Assembly (NCBI GenBank): GCA_001574975.1
Contig: KQ965739.1
Span: 570,966-634,965 of the forward strand
Length of the DNA stretch: 64,000 nucleotides
Reading direction: 5' to 3'
Origin: Gonapodya prolifera JEL478
Lineage: Eukaryota > Monoblepharomycota > Monoblepharidomycetes > Monoblepharidales > Gonapodyaceae
In this document: piece by piece, positions 21,623 through 33,908 of the stretch
Numbering within the stretch: the stretch's first letter is position 1
Layout of the letters: each line of letters opens with the position of its first letter
The notes under the pieces: model-generated
What the model was told of the DNA's origin: nothing
The model's database searches: none
Seen by the model: the letters and a program-made list of their open reading frames with translations, nothing else
Position numbers and translations under genes: made by a program

Positions 21623-24600
21623 TTATTTTTTCTTCTTCCCTTTCCCTCTTTCCTCTTCCATATCAGCCATGGCAGACGCTGCATCTGCAGCTAACCTCCC
21701 CAACTCCAACTTCCTCATATTCCACTCATCCACAGCCCTGCTGAGCGTCACAAGATATTCTTCTCTTCTCTTCAAGTCAAGTTCCCGAAGTTTGTCCACG
21801 TCAGATCGTTTATCTTCCAGTTTTTGAAACTGCAGTTGCTTCAGGAGCGCGCGACGCTCTCTGTCGTTCGGTCTTGCTTGAATCAAGGCCTCCCGATTTT
21901 GCTCAAAGCTTGTCATCCGTGCTCTTCTTTCTGATTCACGACGTGTTTTCTCCTCAGGCGTGAGGACCCGGGGTGACGCCCCATCCTCGGAATCCTGAGA
22001 TAAAGATTTCATTTTCATTCCCATAACTTGTTCCTTTGGTTGACGAACAGGAGACACGGGAGTGGAGTTTGGTCCGGTCACGTCAGTCTGTTTCAAGTAT
22101 TGCTCACGAATTTCGCGAGCCTTGGCAGCACGGCCTGGGTTCTTTTGCTCCCACGAATCCTTAATCATCTTATACCGGTCCTCCTGCTCCGTGTCTTTTG
22201 TCAGCGAAACTGACGCCCCTTCGGATGATACCAAGCGGAGCTTCCACGTTGGTTCACTGGTTGCTGCAACCGATGGTGCTGCGGCGTTTGTCGCAAGCGT
22301 GAGACCATCTGTTCCCTTTTTCTTTTTCGCAGAGCTTGCATTCTTAGTGTTTCTGGATGACGAGGGGCGCCCAGCATCCGAGGACACGTTGGAAGAAGAG
22401 GACGGAAATACTTTCGACCAGTCTGCAGATTCTACTGTTCCTTGAATTATATACTTGTGCTTATAAATATGCCGAGGTAAGAGTGTGAAAGCAATTTTTT
22501 AGGTGTTTAACACCCACCGGGGCTCTTGCGCCTACTGTTGATGGCGGAGACTTCACGTCTGTTTGGTTTGCTTTCACATCTTTCGCTCCTGATGCCGAAA
22601 CTGCACTGTTGGTCATCGGTTCGTCAACTCTCTGAAGTGTTGCTGCATAGATGGTCGCAACGCCTCGCCCCTTTGCACGATAAACCTCGATGTCGCCATC
22701 AAATATCTGAAGCTGAACAGATAAATTTTGGTGATCGAATATCAGATGGGCCGAGACGACGTTCTCTGTGGCATCTTTGACTTTCAATACGGATCTGTTG
22801 TGGGAGAGAGGTGAGTGAACAAACTGGCGTTTTCAAGTTTGGCTCTAACCTGAAAAGAATATTATGTCGATTCGGTGCAAAGGGTTCTTCGAAATCCTGT
22901 ATGGTAGGCTTGATGGCCAATTCCGCAGGTATGCGATCAAAGAGGCTGAAAAATGCAGGCTCGGCAATAAACCGAAGCTTCCACTTGCACGAGGGGCGAG
23001 CAACGGGGTATTTGCAATCGGCAAGAAGAGTGTATCCGTTCTACAAAATACAAAGAAGCGTTATCCATGACCTCAACCCAAAAGGCATCACGTCCTTACT
23101 TTGTTTGGAAAATATCGCCTTGCTTGCGCATTTTGAATTGTTTCGAATATCTCTTCTCCGCTATCATTATCCACCACTCGCAACGCAACTGCGTATTGCA
23201 ACGCCTCTGCCATACGGACAGAGGCAGAAAAAAAGACAGGCTGCGGTTGAGTGCAACGGAAAGAAAATCTGGGGAAGGCGTTCTTCGATAACAACCAGTC
23301 TGTAAATGCAAGCTGAGACTCAAACGACCTACTTAAACAAAACCGTCCAAGAACCATTCAGGCTCCCGGGCAGAGTCTCATCAACATCCTTAACTTTCAA
23401 TCCCAATTTCTCTTGAAGATATTTTGCTTCGTCATCGACCACAAAGTCTTCATTAGACGCGAGCGTGACACAATATGCTGTAGTGCAGTCGACGTGGATC
23501 TTGTAGACTACAGGCCTGACGTTGAAAACCATTCGCTTAGCAACAATCCTGCAGTAATCTTATGCGAAACGTACCCGGGAGGAACTTTGAACAGCCTGCA
23601 AGCTGTTCCACCAGTTGAAATTCTTAGCGCCGTCGACTCTCGGCTGGGTGCGCGCCAGTCGTATCGAGCCAGGTCCACCGAGCACAGTTGTCGAGCACGT
23701 GATCCGGTTCGGAAGACAGACGATATGCAAACAACCACAGCAGCTTCTCGCGTGTCATCCGGAACATCTAAAGTTGAATCGAAACAATGAATAGAGTCTC
23801 TCTCTGAGGCAAAGAGCACCGAACAACAAACAGGGTGACACCCACACAGCACTGGTGCTAGTTTTGGTGTCTCTTGAGGCTTTGCTGGATCTGGAATGTA
23901 CAATAACTGTTTTAGAAACCGGAAACTTGAAGGACTTTGCACAACTTCGAGGTGCCTAGGAGAACGAAGTCACACAAAGCAGCCGCAAGGCTCTGTAATC
24001 GCCTGAGACTAGCACTAACCGAAACACCCGACAAAATTCACTCCACGATATCCAATGATCTGAGCCATCCAGCACCGCTTCAGGAGGATCATCGGAAGAC
24101 TTTGGACGTAGTGAAGAAGGTGTGCGAAGTCGAACGTTGCTGTCCCGACTATAAGTCAACGAATGGGATTTACCACATCCATGAATTGACTGTTTACATT
24201 AATGCTCTGATCCCCTTTACTTACCAACATGCGAAGAAGGCTCTCACGCGTACAACTTTCCCAGCCGGACAAGATGCCGAAGTTGGGCTTCCATCGGGTG
24301 GTGTCGAGGTGGAACTAGGTGAAGGATTTTCGCGAACTTCGACAACTCGATATGGAAAAGCGAGAAGAGTGTCATTTGACGAAGGCAGCCGATCAGACAC
24401 TGGGTGAGGTCTCGATGTGGACGCTGAAGAAGATCCAGTGGTGTCCTTGAAGGCCCACACTGTCGCAAAACATGCACTACTGGGTATGCCTCCAGAGACT
24501 CCAGAGGATGCGCCGACCGGTGGTGCCACTTTCGCCCCTGTAGTGCCATCACTCTTTGCACCAGGTTTTCCCGCAAGAGCAAGCGTGCTTGCAATGGGCA

Positions 24601-25941
24601 GTGCCGAGGTGCCCACCAGCGAACCCAAAGCGCTTGTCGTCGGACGTAAAACGGGCTTCATTGGGAGCGAGCTAATGTAGTTCCAGAAGCTCAAGTCAGA
24701 CTCATTTGGAATGCGCAACCGCTCAGGAAGGTGCGATGTGAGGCAATGAAGTGGATGAAAATCACTAGGCTCGGAAGCAGGATCGTTTTCACGATAGCTA
24801 AGGTGATAGAACAATTCGCTCGTGAAGTATGCACGCGTGACCTCCTTTCGTTTTCACGCACCTTGCTGCTGCAACCTTGATAACGGCCTTGCAAAGTATC
24901 AGGGGCCAAGATTCATGAAGTGATGGTGACCGAATGATAAGTGGTCTCCCCTTGGAATCCACGGGAACACGGTCGTCGACCACAACTTTCCGCCAAGCAC
25001 CCAAATGATAGAGCTTGACTGCATACTTTCCCGATGAGTTGTATGACGGAAAGCCGTCTTTTCCTTTGGGATATATTCGATCCCACGGTGCCGATGATGG
25101 GTCGTCAGGAGATAAGCTTCCTGCTCCTGGAGAACTCGCTGTCCCGGATTGGCCCGCAACACCTGCTCCAATCATCGAGGTTGATCGAAGGTTTCGGTGC
25201 TGATCCAACAAAAAAGAGAACGCAGAATATAAAGAGCGCATTAAAGTGCAATGAAAGAGGTGGCGGTTCGCAAGTAGGAAACGGGAGCATGCTACGGAGA
25301 AGTCAGAATCTGGTGTAGACGTACTCCGAGCTCCTGCGGAGTCCGGTCTACTGCTAGAGGCGTCCGTGGTGATTTCAGTCGTGACTGCAGAAGGTGTTAT
25401 TGCAATTGTTTGTGTCTTTGAAGACCCTGGTCGGTGCGTCGTAGAAGATGTAGCGAGTTGGGTTGCTGGGGGACTTGAAGGTATTTCTGCCTCTGATGTT
25501 CCCCCATCGGGAGGTGTTCCTCGCGTTGGAGGTCGTGGCAACATGCCAGAATAATGGTCTTCCGACGGTTGTGCGACAACCACAGCTGGTTGCTGCTGTG
25601 GATCTTGCACAAAATCAGCTAGTCGCTTGTAAGTATCCAGCTGAGCGCGAAGGCTCCCGGGAAGGAGCGGGTGGGTATCTTCAAACGGATGCTTTGTTGC
25701 CCACTTCTCTGCCTTTTCATTCACAGCCATGTTCACGTAAGGTAGAAGCCAGCCCGATATAGCGTCGGGGAAAAGAAATGGTCGGTCCCATGTGAAATCA
25801 TGGGAGAACATTCGATGAAACGGGGTGAATTGAATGCCAGTCGCAGTGATCACACACCGCAATGTCCTGTTCGCTCCATTCCGGGAATGCGATGAACGGA
25901 CGCCCATCCTTTGATGCGGTGGGGTTCGCAGAGCTCGCCAT
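21623..25941 (-). CDS. Androglobin-like protein (calpain-like domain), globin not visible
   Basis: Start ATG at 25941: MASSANPTASKDGRPFIAFP then EWSEQDIA, matching the conserved androglobin N-terminus. Exon 2 holds the calpain-like region: APWDRIYPKGKDGFPSYNSS, GKYAVKLYHLGAWRKVVVDD and SWPLILCKAVIKVAA. Later exons give DHWISWSEFCRVFR (end of the calpain-like part), then GSLNGSWTVLFK, CKWKLRFIAEPAFFSLF, EEPFAPNRHNILFR and VKDATENVVSAHLIFD. The C-terminal exon (22387-21623) has EPTWKLRLVSSEGASVSLTK, SWEQKNPGRAAKAREIREQY and a charged coil ending in GKGKKKK. All these blocks follow the androglobin order. Between DHWISWSEFC and GSLNGSWTVLF, where other androglobins carry an IQ motif and permuted globin, I see no IQ motif or globin. 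Animal androglobin is linked to sperm flagella; here a role in a motile cell is inference. About ten exons, roughly 1250-1300 aa. Confidence 0.75.
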
Positions 25942-26077
25942 TTAGGCTGGCGTTCACAACAGCACCTCTTCCACGCTCGTAGTTTATGTAAAATTCACAT
26001 CGCAGAAATCACCAAATTGATTTATCCAAACGTAATTCAAGGGAAGAAGATTTATGATGTAATATTTAAATGGCATA

Positions 26078-27272
26078 TCATTTTTGCAAGAAGGAGGGAA
26101 ACGAGATGTGAACCGTTATTCCAGGAACGGCGCCCTCCTCTGAAAGCGTGGCATCGTCATTCAAAGGTTGGGAGAGGGCACTGTTACGAGGTGCTTTGAG
26201 CTGGAAATTCGGTGCGAGGCTGGAGGGGAGGAAGGCAAGGGAAGAGGGAAATGACTCAATAGAAAAACAAACCGTAACCATACCTCAAACGAGAAAGAAG
26301 CTCCGCTTTGAGCTCTCGTACAGTCAACGTTGCATCTGCAACTACCTCACACCTCCCATGTGGGCTCAGGACAATGACCCTCGAAGACGGAATCGCAATC
26401 GCGGTGTCGTTTCGTCTCAGGTCAATCACACCGTCTGACACCAGGGACTGAGAATGCGTCGGAGACGTGTGACTGTGAGAGAGCACCGCTTCCCTCCTTG
26501 AAGTGTTACTATTAGTGGCACTGATACTCTCTTGGTGCAGCCATTTCATCGTGTGGATCCCTTCTCGTCTCGCTGACCCGACCTTGCGTCGGCCACTCGT
26601 CACCCTCCAGTCCCCACCAAACCGAGTATTTCTCTTGTCTTCCACAGAGAAGCGACATCCCTGCGGAAACAGGGAGCTGAGGCACCAAGGGGTGTACCCG
26701 TCTTCCAAATCTCGCGCGAACGAAACCGTTTCTTCCGTCCCGAATTCGTGAAACGAGAGAATGGGCGCTCCCAGAAAGTATCCATCGGCGTATACTGTTA
26801 TTGGCAGAGTGAGAACCGTGTCGAGCTCTTTGCTATTCAACTCCGACAACAATGCAACAAAGTGGTCGGGGTCGACAGCAGGCGAGGACGCTACGGGGCC
26901 GCTCAACCGCGCGAAATCTGCCACAATCTGTTCAAGCGCCTCCACCCGCATTTCAAGACTTGACTCTTCGTCTGTCCGATCACGTCCGTTCGTGTTCCGT
27001 ATCACAGTCTCGCACCGCCGTTCCAGCTCGTCGAGCCGCGAAGATAAGCGCCCCGTGTCTGCCCGCGACTCAGCTTCAAGGATCGCAATCCGTCGAGCCA
27101 GAGTGTGTGGATCGGTTGGCACCCTGGGAGTAGACGGTGCATGGAGGACCGGAAGGCGGCGCGGAGTTGTCGGCCGCCCGGCTCTTGGATGCGGAGCCGG
27201 ATCGGAGTCAGATGCCCCGACTGATGGCGATTTGATGGGTGGAAGAGGCTGGGGTGCAGAGGTCGATGCCAT
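26078..27272 (-). CDS. UBX domain protein 11-like (SEP and UBX domains)
   Basis: Start ATG at 27272 (MASTSAPQPLPPIKSPSVGA). A Pro/Ser-rich N-terminus leads to a coiled coil (LARRIAILEAESRADTGRLS.., EEESSLEMRVEALEQIVADF-like). Then comes DPDHFVALLSELNSKELDTV and a SEP domain (LPITVYADGYFLGAPILSFH, SSLFPQGCRFSVEDKRNTRF). After a linker, a UBX-type ubiquitin-like fold starts RVIVLSPHGRCEVVADATLT and is completed by a second exon joined near 26290: LKAPRNSALSQPLNDDATLS, GAVPGITVHISF. This order (coiled coil, SEP, UBX) is that of UBXN11. SEP/UBX proteins bind p97/Cdc48. The gene lies head to tail with the androglobin-like gene. Two exons; stop at 26078. Confidence 0.75.
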
Positions 27273-27506
27273 GTTTGGATGCCGAGTTGAGGTGCACAAG
27301 CTCCATTCCAATCGCTTGGCATTGCACTCATCAAAAGTAAAGAGGTGAGCAGTGCAAACGTGACAAGACGTGGCAGCATGAGGCCGATATATTTCTGAGT
27401 GACTTTCTAAACGTCTAGAGTGGGAATACAGACATAGCAAAACGTGATGCCAGACCAGTCAGTGGATTACTCGCGCGCCCCTCGACCTGCCTCTTGCAAG
27501 GCCACT

Positions 27507-29345
27507 TCAGGTCGTTTTCTTCACCGCCCGGCTCCACCTGCGCAGCAGCGTAACCGCCCGACCGAGCTTGCCCTCGGCCTTGACGATCGGCGGGGATGGA
27601 GACTCGAACGACCCTGAGCCCCGCTGGGAGTCCCCGGACCCTGTGGTAGATCCGGTAGCCACGCGGTTTCCTCCAAACAAGTGCGTCACCAGCCCCGGCG
27701 CATTGCCCGTACTGTGAACAGTGTCGTGCGCCAGAGTCTCCACGTCCGACAGGGAGTCGGGGAAGTCTCCAGCGCGGGTCTCGGCGTCGGAGTGCGTGGT
27801 GTCGCTCCGGTCCGACGGCACGACCGCCATGGAGAAGGGCCGCGGGAGGCGGAAGAACCCGCGCGGGTACCCGGGCATCTTGCCGAACGAGATCTTGGAC
27901 AGGCGCTTCTGGTTGGGCTCGGGGCTCACCGTGCTCGCTCGTTCGAGCGTTGATGGGCTAAAGGGTCTGAACCTCGCCGATCCGCAGTTCTGCTGCCGTC
28001 GAGCGTCTGATTGGACTTCCCTCCTTCGCATTTCCAGCATCTTCATCGCGTACCGCCGGCACACGTTCTCGGCTCGGGGCCAGTCGTCCAAAGAGACCAT
28101 CTTCTCCGAAACGTCGGTCGAGTCGCAGCTCCACGCGCTGCTTCGGCTCTTTCGCGGGGTGGTCGCGTATCGGATTTCCTCCGTGACGCCAACTACGACA
28201 TTGTGCTCGACAGCCGCTTCGGGGATATCCTTCCCGGCAAGGAAGGGGTGTCGCAGCATCTCGGTCGCGGTGACAGGGACCAAGGGGTCGAGCATCTGGG
28301 ACACAAAGTCCCTCGCGGCGCGGGACACATTGCTCTGCCACTCGAGTTTGGCGGGGGAGTTGCTCAGGATCTCACGGTGCAGCTTGCGCGGCTGCGTGTT
28401 CCGGAAGGGGAAGTACCCGGCCAGAAGGCCGTAGCAGACAACCCCCGCGGCCCACACATCTGGTGCCCCCCTATCGGCGCGGTATGGGTGGCCATCAGCG
28501 GCCAGGAGAAGGCCCGGGTTGGCGTAGTGGATGCATCCGACGGGTTCGGTCAGGGGGATGGTGGGGAGGAAGAAGGTGGAGAGGTTCTGTGGTTTGAAAC
28601 AGTGTGTGGCGTGTCAGGTTCGGTTTGACAGATGGAAGGCGACGCGCGCACTCACAAAGTCGATGACCATGAGGTGATATGTTACGGGGTCGATGATCAG
28701 GTTGTCCAATTTGATGTCGCGGTGCAGTACACTGGATGAAATCAAGGCCGATGAGAAGTCACGTCATGGCGTCAGTCGGAAGACGGATCGGACGATGTAC
28801 GAACCATCGCCTGTGCATAAAATCGAGGGCCGACAGCAACTGCTGCATAATGAGACGTACTTTGTCCTCGGGGAGTCGGCTGCCGGGCTGCTTCTTGAGA
28901 AATTCGAACTATTTTTGGAACGTGGATGTGGAACCGTGGTGACACATGAGATTCCGCCCGATGACGGCTTCGGCTTCGGCGATGGCACGCACCAGCTCCT
29001 CTCCCTCACACCGCTCCATGACGAGGTGGTACGCGTCGGCTGTCTCGATGTAGTCGTAAACTTTTGGAACGTTGGGGTGCGAGTCAACGTGGATCTGAGC
29101 TGCGACCTCGCGAATCATGAAGAGGGGCAGTCTTCCATTCTCCTTTTGCTGGGCGCGTGGAGTAGTCTTGACAACGCCTGGGTTGCATTGGGGGTGCATT
29201 TGAGGGTGTGTGCCACCATTTGGTTCCGACCGGTACGCTCACCTCGCACGCCGGACTCGTGTGAGCATTCCGAGACCGTCGAGAAGGAGCCGTGTCCTAT
29301 CCGCGCGCCAACAGTCCAGTTTCCGAACTTTGCGGAAGATTCCAT
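27507..29345 (-). CDS. Protein serine/threonine kinase with DFN in place of DFG
   Basis: Start ATG at 29345: MESSAKFGNWTVGARIGHGS has the glycine-rich loop. An exon near 29160 supplies the VVK lysine and REVAAQIHVDSHPNVPKVYD. Then follow YHLVMERCEGEELVRAIAEA, the catalytic VLHRDIKLDNLIIDP, and LMVIDF spliced (GTGAGT..CACAG) to NLSTFFLP, giving DFN instead of DFG. The activation segment GCIHYANPGLL replaces the usual APE. DVWAAGVVCYGLLAGYFPFR and ATEMLRHPFLAGKD complete the C-lobe. The tail of about 200 residues is basic and Ser/Thr-rich (PRKSRSSAWSCDSTDVSEKM, LLRRWSRAVKKTT). It is CAMK/SNF1-like in layout; no closer assignment. VVK, HRD and the metal Asp are present, so it may still be active. 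Confidence 0.75.
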
Positions 29346-30469
29346 GGTGAAAGTGGCAATGGCGATGGCGCCGGGCGAGAGCGGGTATGGCGCAGAGAGG
29401 TGGAGATGGCGTCGCGGGTTGTAGAAATCGTGCGGGCGAGGTAAGGTGAGAGGCAGAAGGCTTCCTCTCGCTGCAATCAGTGTAAATCAGTTGTGAAGGA
29501 AATATTATTGATTCCGGGGGCGGGCACGGTGCCCTCAGTCGCAGTCCCACTTTCTTCCGCGACCCAAAGAAAAGCGTTACTGCTCTCTACTGTCTGTCGC
29601 AGTCACATCCCACAAATAAAATTGCTCCTTCACTCGGAGAGCTTGTCTCGGTTCGCAGAAGAATGCCAAGAATCGGCGCCCCACTTCTGCAGCAAAATAA
29701 AACGACAGTTGACGGCTTTTCGAGTGTTGGAGAAATCTTTTTTGGACGATGTTGCTGTCGAAAAATGGGTGCGAAATTACGGGGGTCGGAGAATATGTTC
29801 CATGCGGACTCGGATCACGGTGTGGATGTGGAGCAACCACATTCCATCGCCCGTGTCTTACTGTCTGGAAGTCTGAAAGCTGAAAGACGCTTTTGTCGGA
29901 AAATGGGGGGAAAAGGGGGGGGGTGTCGGAAGTCTGGATATGTTCGCGCCTGTAGTCTTTTTATCTTCTCCATCGGCTGCGTCACACACCTGTCTGGAAG
30001 CATGGACACCGCTGCACACCACCGGATTTTACCACCTGGTTTCAGTGTATTTGAAGTTGACTCTTGACTCTCCGCTCGCCAGTTTATGTCGGAGTCGTCA
30101 GAGTCGGCTTCTCGTGCGTACACAGACGTATTCACAGAAAAATAAAGTTCAATGCCATTGACTTCACGAAAACAAACGCTTTTTCGTAGGTAGGGATTCC
30201 ACAAACGCCCTATGTAAACAAATTATAACAAAAGCAGCTGCCCAATCACACGGACACAACACAATGCACAGATCCAAAGTCCTCTTTACGTGTCCTGCAC
30301 CGCACTTCGAAGCACGCCCTTTTATGCAAAAAACGCAACCCCGTACTCTGTCTACGTACCGCTCTATCGCCAAGTCAATTACGAGAACCACCATAAGTCC
30401 CACGTTGCTGTTATGTACAAAAAGCTCCCTCCACCTCCGCCGTTCCAGTGCACCTACTCCTTCGCCTGT
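29346..30469. other. Intergenic region, no gene seen
   Basis: This 1.1 kb gap should hold the kinase promoter (right of 29345) and the 3' end of the bZIP gene. Frames on both strands look random. A degenerate duplication is visible: gtcgaaaaatgggtgcgaaa (about 29757) resembles gtcggaaaatggggggaaaa (about 29897), and ctgtctggaag occurs near 29861 and 29990. There is a run of nine G at about 29915. No RNA gene was recognised. Confidence 0.4.
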
Positions 30470-33400
30470 TCACACATCTTCCAACCACGAGTCCTGTTCC
30501 TGCTCCTGCACCGTCATCCCATCATCGCCCACATCCATCCCTCCAACATCCAGCACCCCATCCCCATCCCCGTCCCCCTCCGCCGCCATCCCGGCAATCC
30601 CGGCTCCAAGTAGCCCACCGCCCCGGGGCTCCGCTAGCATGAGATCCATCGCGCCTTGGTTGGACCGAAACGGCGCCGCAGGTCCCAGCCCCACGAGCAT
30701 CTGGCCCCCCGACCCCGCGGGTCCAGGCACAGGCATGCGTACGACAGGCACAGGCGTTCTCCCAACCACGTGCGCTTGTCCTGCCACCCTCTCCCGCCCT
30801 CCACCGCTCCCGCTGCTCCCACTCCAACTCCCACTCCCGCTCGAACCCGTGGTGTCCATCGCTACTACCAAACCCGCATCCGCACCCGTCCCTCCGTTGG
30901 CCCTTTGCGCGACCTCAAGCGCACTCCTATGCGCCGCAATTGCCGCTGCGGCTGCCTCGGACGCGCTCTGGGCCTGCATTTGGAGCTGCAAGAGCGCGAC
31001 CTGTTGTGCCTGAAGCGCCTGTAACTGCAGACTGTGCAGCCGGGCCAGCGTCGACGTCGCAGACGCAGATCCGTCGGGAAGCGCAAGCCCCGGAACAGGA
31101 ACTGAAGCGGGGGACTGCATCTGCACCGGCGCCTGTGCGGGGAATACAACCCCACGCGGAGTCGCTGGCGTGCCACTGCCTGCCCACACCGCCGGACGGG
31201 CTGTCGGAGGCACCACTTGGGCCGCAAAAGGGTCCACGGGGGTGGCAGGCGGGTACGGTGGGAAGTACGACGTGGCACCTTGGACCGGCGGGACGGGTCT
31301 GGGCATCGCAACTCCTACCGGTGTACTGGCCATTGGAGTGTTTGGTGGGAAGCTGAGGAACGCCTGGTACGCCGCTGGGGGAAACACGCCGTACAGCGGA
31401 GGCGGGGTGTCGACTTCGTCCCACTTGAGGGGTTTGGGCTCTTCTCCATCTTCACCCTCCCCGCCCTCGTCTCCTGGTCGGCCACTTGTCCCCATCGACG
31501 GCGTCAGCCGTGGGTCGAGCGATGCGGGCGTCACAGGCGCGCCATCGGATTCGGAAAGCGGTGCGTGGAAGGTAAATGCTGTTGGGTCATGGATCTGGGT
31601 TGAGGGGAAGTTGAAGTGAGTGTGGGTGTTGACACACATACGCAATGTAATCCGTGCCCTGACCACGAGCCCCCAACTCGCAACCGTTGAAATAATTCTA
31701 CACACCTGTCCTTGTAACACCGCCACAGCCGTCGCAAGCTCGACCTCCCTCTCCGTCCACTCCTGCCTCTGTTGTAAAAGGGCTGCGTTTCTGTTACATT
31801 CGTCGCGTGGAGCGCATGTGGAGAGAGTGCGTGCGTTAGGGCGATTGCATGGGAATCGGTGCACTACCGTCAGTCACTCCTCACTGCACAACTTCTCGAA
31901 CAAAACTCACCGCAACACCAAGTCCCGGTTCTCCCGTTCAAGTTCCTCAACCCGGCTGGACAGCTCCTCAAGGCGCAATGCTTTGCGTTGGCGGGATCGG
32001 CGGGCTGCTTCGGCTATTTGGTGGGTGTGGAGTAAGGGGGAGCAAAGGTCATGTTAGGTCACCGATGACACCAACAAAGCAAACCACATTCCCACATTCC
32101 CACGCACCCACGCCACACTCCCACCCCTTGCCCAACACTCACTGTTCTTGGCCCTCTTCTTGGCCCTTCGTTCCTCCACATTCATCCTTCCCCCTCTCTT
32201 CTTCCTCCCTCTCCCCCTTCCGCTCTCGCTTCCCTCCTCGCCGTACTCGCTGCTCCCAGACACGTCCGACACTTCGGGCTCGGACGGCGCTGTCGATCCG
32301 GGCTGCGCGGGCGGGGTGGGAGGTGGAGGCGGAGCGTGGGCGGTGGCGGTGGCGCCACTGGTGCTGACGGTGGGCGATGTCGCGGTGGACACGGACGCCG
32401 CAGACGCGGTCGATGTGGAGGTCGACCCCAACGCGGTCGTCACAGGTGCAGGCTTGTGCGCGCGCCGGCCCGCCCATTCGGCCTGCCTCGCCTGCGCCTC
32501 ACCGACCACATCCCCGCTCAGCGCGACCCACGGATTATCCGGATCCGCAATTGCCACCGCGCGCGGGTCCACCCCGGCGCTTGGCGGGCGGGGAGGCGGT
32601 AGCCCACCACCGACTCCGACTGCGGGGACGGACGGTGACCCCGGCACAGCAGGAGCAGGACGTGCGAACACGCGGGGCGGACGGGACGGCGGTGGTGGGT
32701 ACGGGTGGTAGGCTGCTGTGTGCGTGAGATGGAAGGGCACCCCACCAGATGGGGATAGTAAAGGGTGGGGTTGTGGGTGGGTTGGGAAGGGGTATGATGG
32801 GAATACGGTGGTGGGAGAAGTGGGTGGGAAGGTAGCCGTTGTTGTGGGAGGCTGGTGTGGGCAGAGGCGGGCGAAATTGTGGATTGAGTGTACGTGGGCA
32901 TTGCAAGTGAGCAGTGAAGAAAGACTTCGGGCGATCTCCGTTTGTGGCACCCAGAAGTGTCTCAAGTTCGACTTCGCACACTCCTGACCGACATTCCCCA
33001 TTCTTCAACGTCCACGCCGACGTGCTCACGTCAAACACTGTGCTTCACACTGCCAGCTCAGTCGTAGAACGACATCCAATCCGAGAGGGCGCACGCCTGA
33101 AATATGGGTGCTTCCCACGAGAACGTCTGCAGATCCATTTCCAACCCCACACCACACCCGCCGCCTCTACAAGCAGACCTGCACCACTTCCGATCCCGGT
33201 TTCCACTGTGAAGACTTCCCTCCTTGACACAGACTAGCATCCAAGCCCTTTACGCCTGACTTTCCCACACCCACTTCCCCCCCTTCAAAGCGCGAAACTC
33301 ACTGATGACACTACCGCCCCGACTGCATTCCCATGCCTATAATCCTGTTGCTTGATTTGCATCTGCTGGATCTGCAATTGCTGTGCGGTTGCGTTGTTGA

Positions 33401-33908
33401 ACTGCGGCTGTGCGAACTGCGGAATGTGGGGAGCTCCGGTCCCCTGTCCGTGCCCGTGCGGGTAGTACCGTGGGAAGTTTGGGTACGGCAAGCCCTGCTG
33501 CTGCGGGGGGAACTGGGTGGGGTACGGCATGTGCGGGAGGCTTGCGCCCACGGCCATGGATGAGTACACGCCGCCTTGGTGCCCATCTCCGGTCCCCGCT
33601 CCACCGCCGCCCCCACTTGGCGAGTTTGCGTCCACGCGTGTTTGTCGATTCCCGGTCCTGCGAATCCCAAGTGGGCCTGGCGTGTGATCGCCTGGTGACG
33701 ACGACGGTTGAGGTGTGGAAGTGGGTCCTAGGACCGGCACGTGGGGCAAGCTTGCGCGGAGGGATGGCGAGAGAATCGACAGCGTCGCGAAGGTCGATGC
33801 AAGCGGTGGGGAAAGCGAGGATGGGAGTGAAAGGGAGAGGGAGAGGGAAGGCGATGACGATGTCGACGGCGAGGTCGCGAATGAGCCGGGAGGCGAGCGA
33901 GAGGGCAT
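30470..33908 (-). CDS. bZIP transcription factor (GCN4-type basic region)
   Basis: The DNA-binding domain is split by introns. The exon ending near 32138 gives MNVEERRAKKRAKN. It splices (AACA|GTGAGT to ATAG|CC) to TEAARRSRQRKALRLEELSS then RVEELERENRDLVLR, a typical NTxAARRSRxRK basic region and leucine zipper. The next exon continues the coil (QQRQEWTEREVELATAVAVL). Long Pro/Ser/Gly-rich segments flank it, as in many fungal activators: an N-terminal exon 33908-33303 (MPSRSPPGSFATSPSTSSSP.., QQLQIQQMQIKQQDY) and a C-terminal exon with LQLQALQAQQVALLQLQMQA and an acidic end (EGDGDGDGVLDVGGMDVGDD). The link between the first exon and the exon near 32900 was not resolved, so the 5' end is uncertain. 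The bZIP itself is clear. Likely nuclear. Confidence 0.75.
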
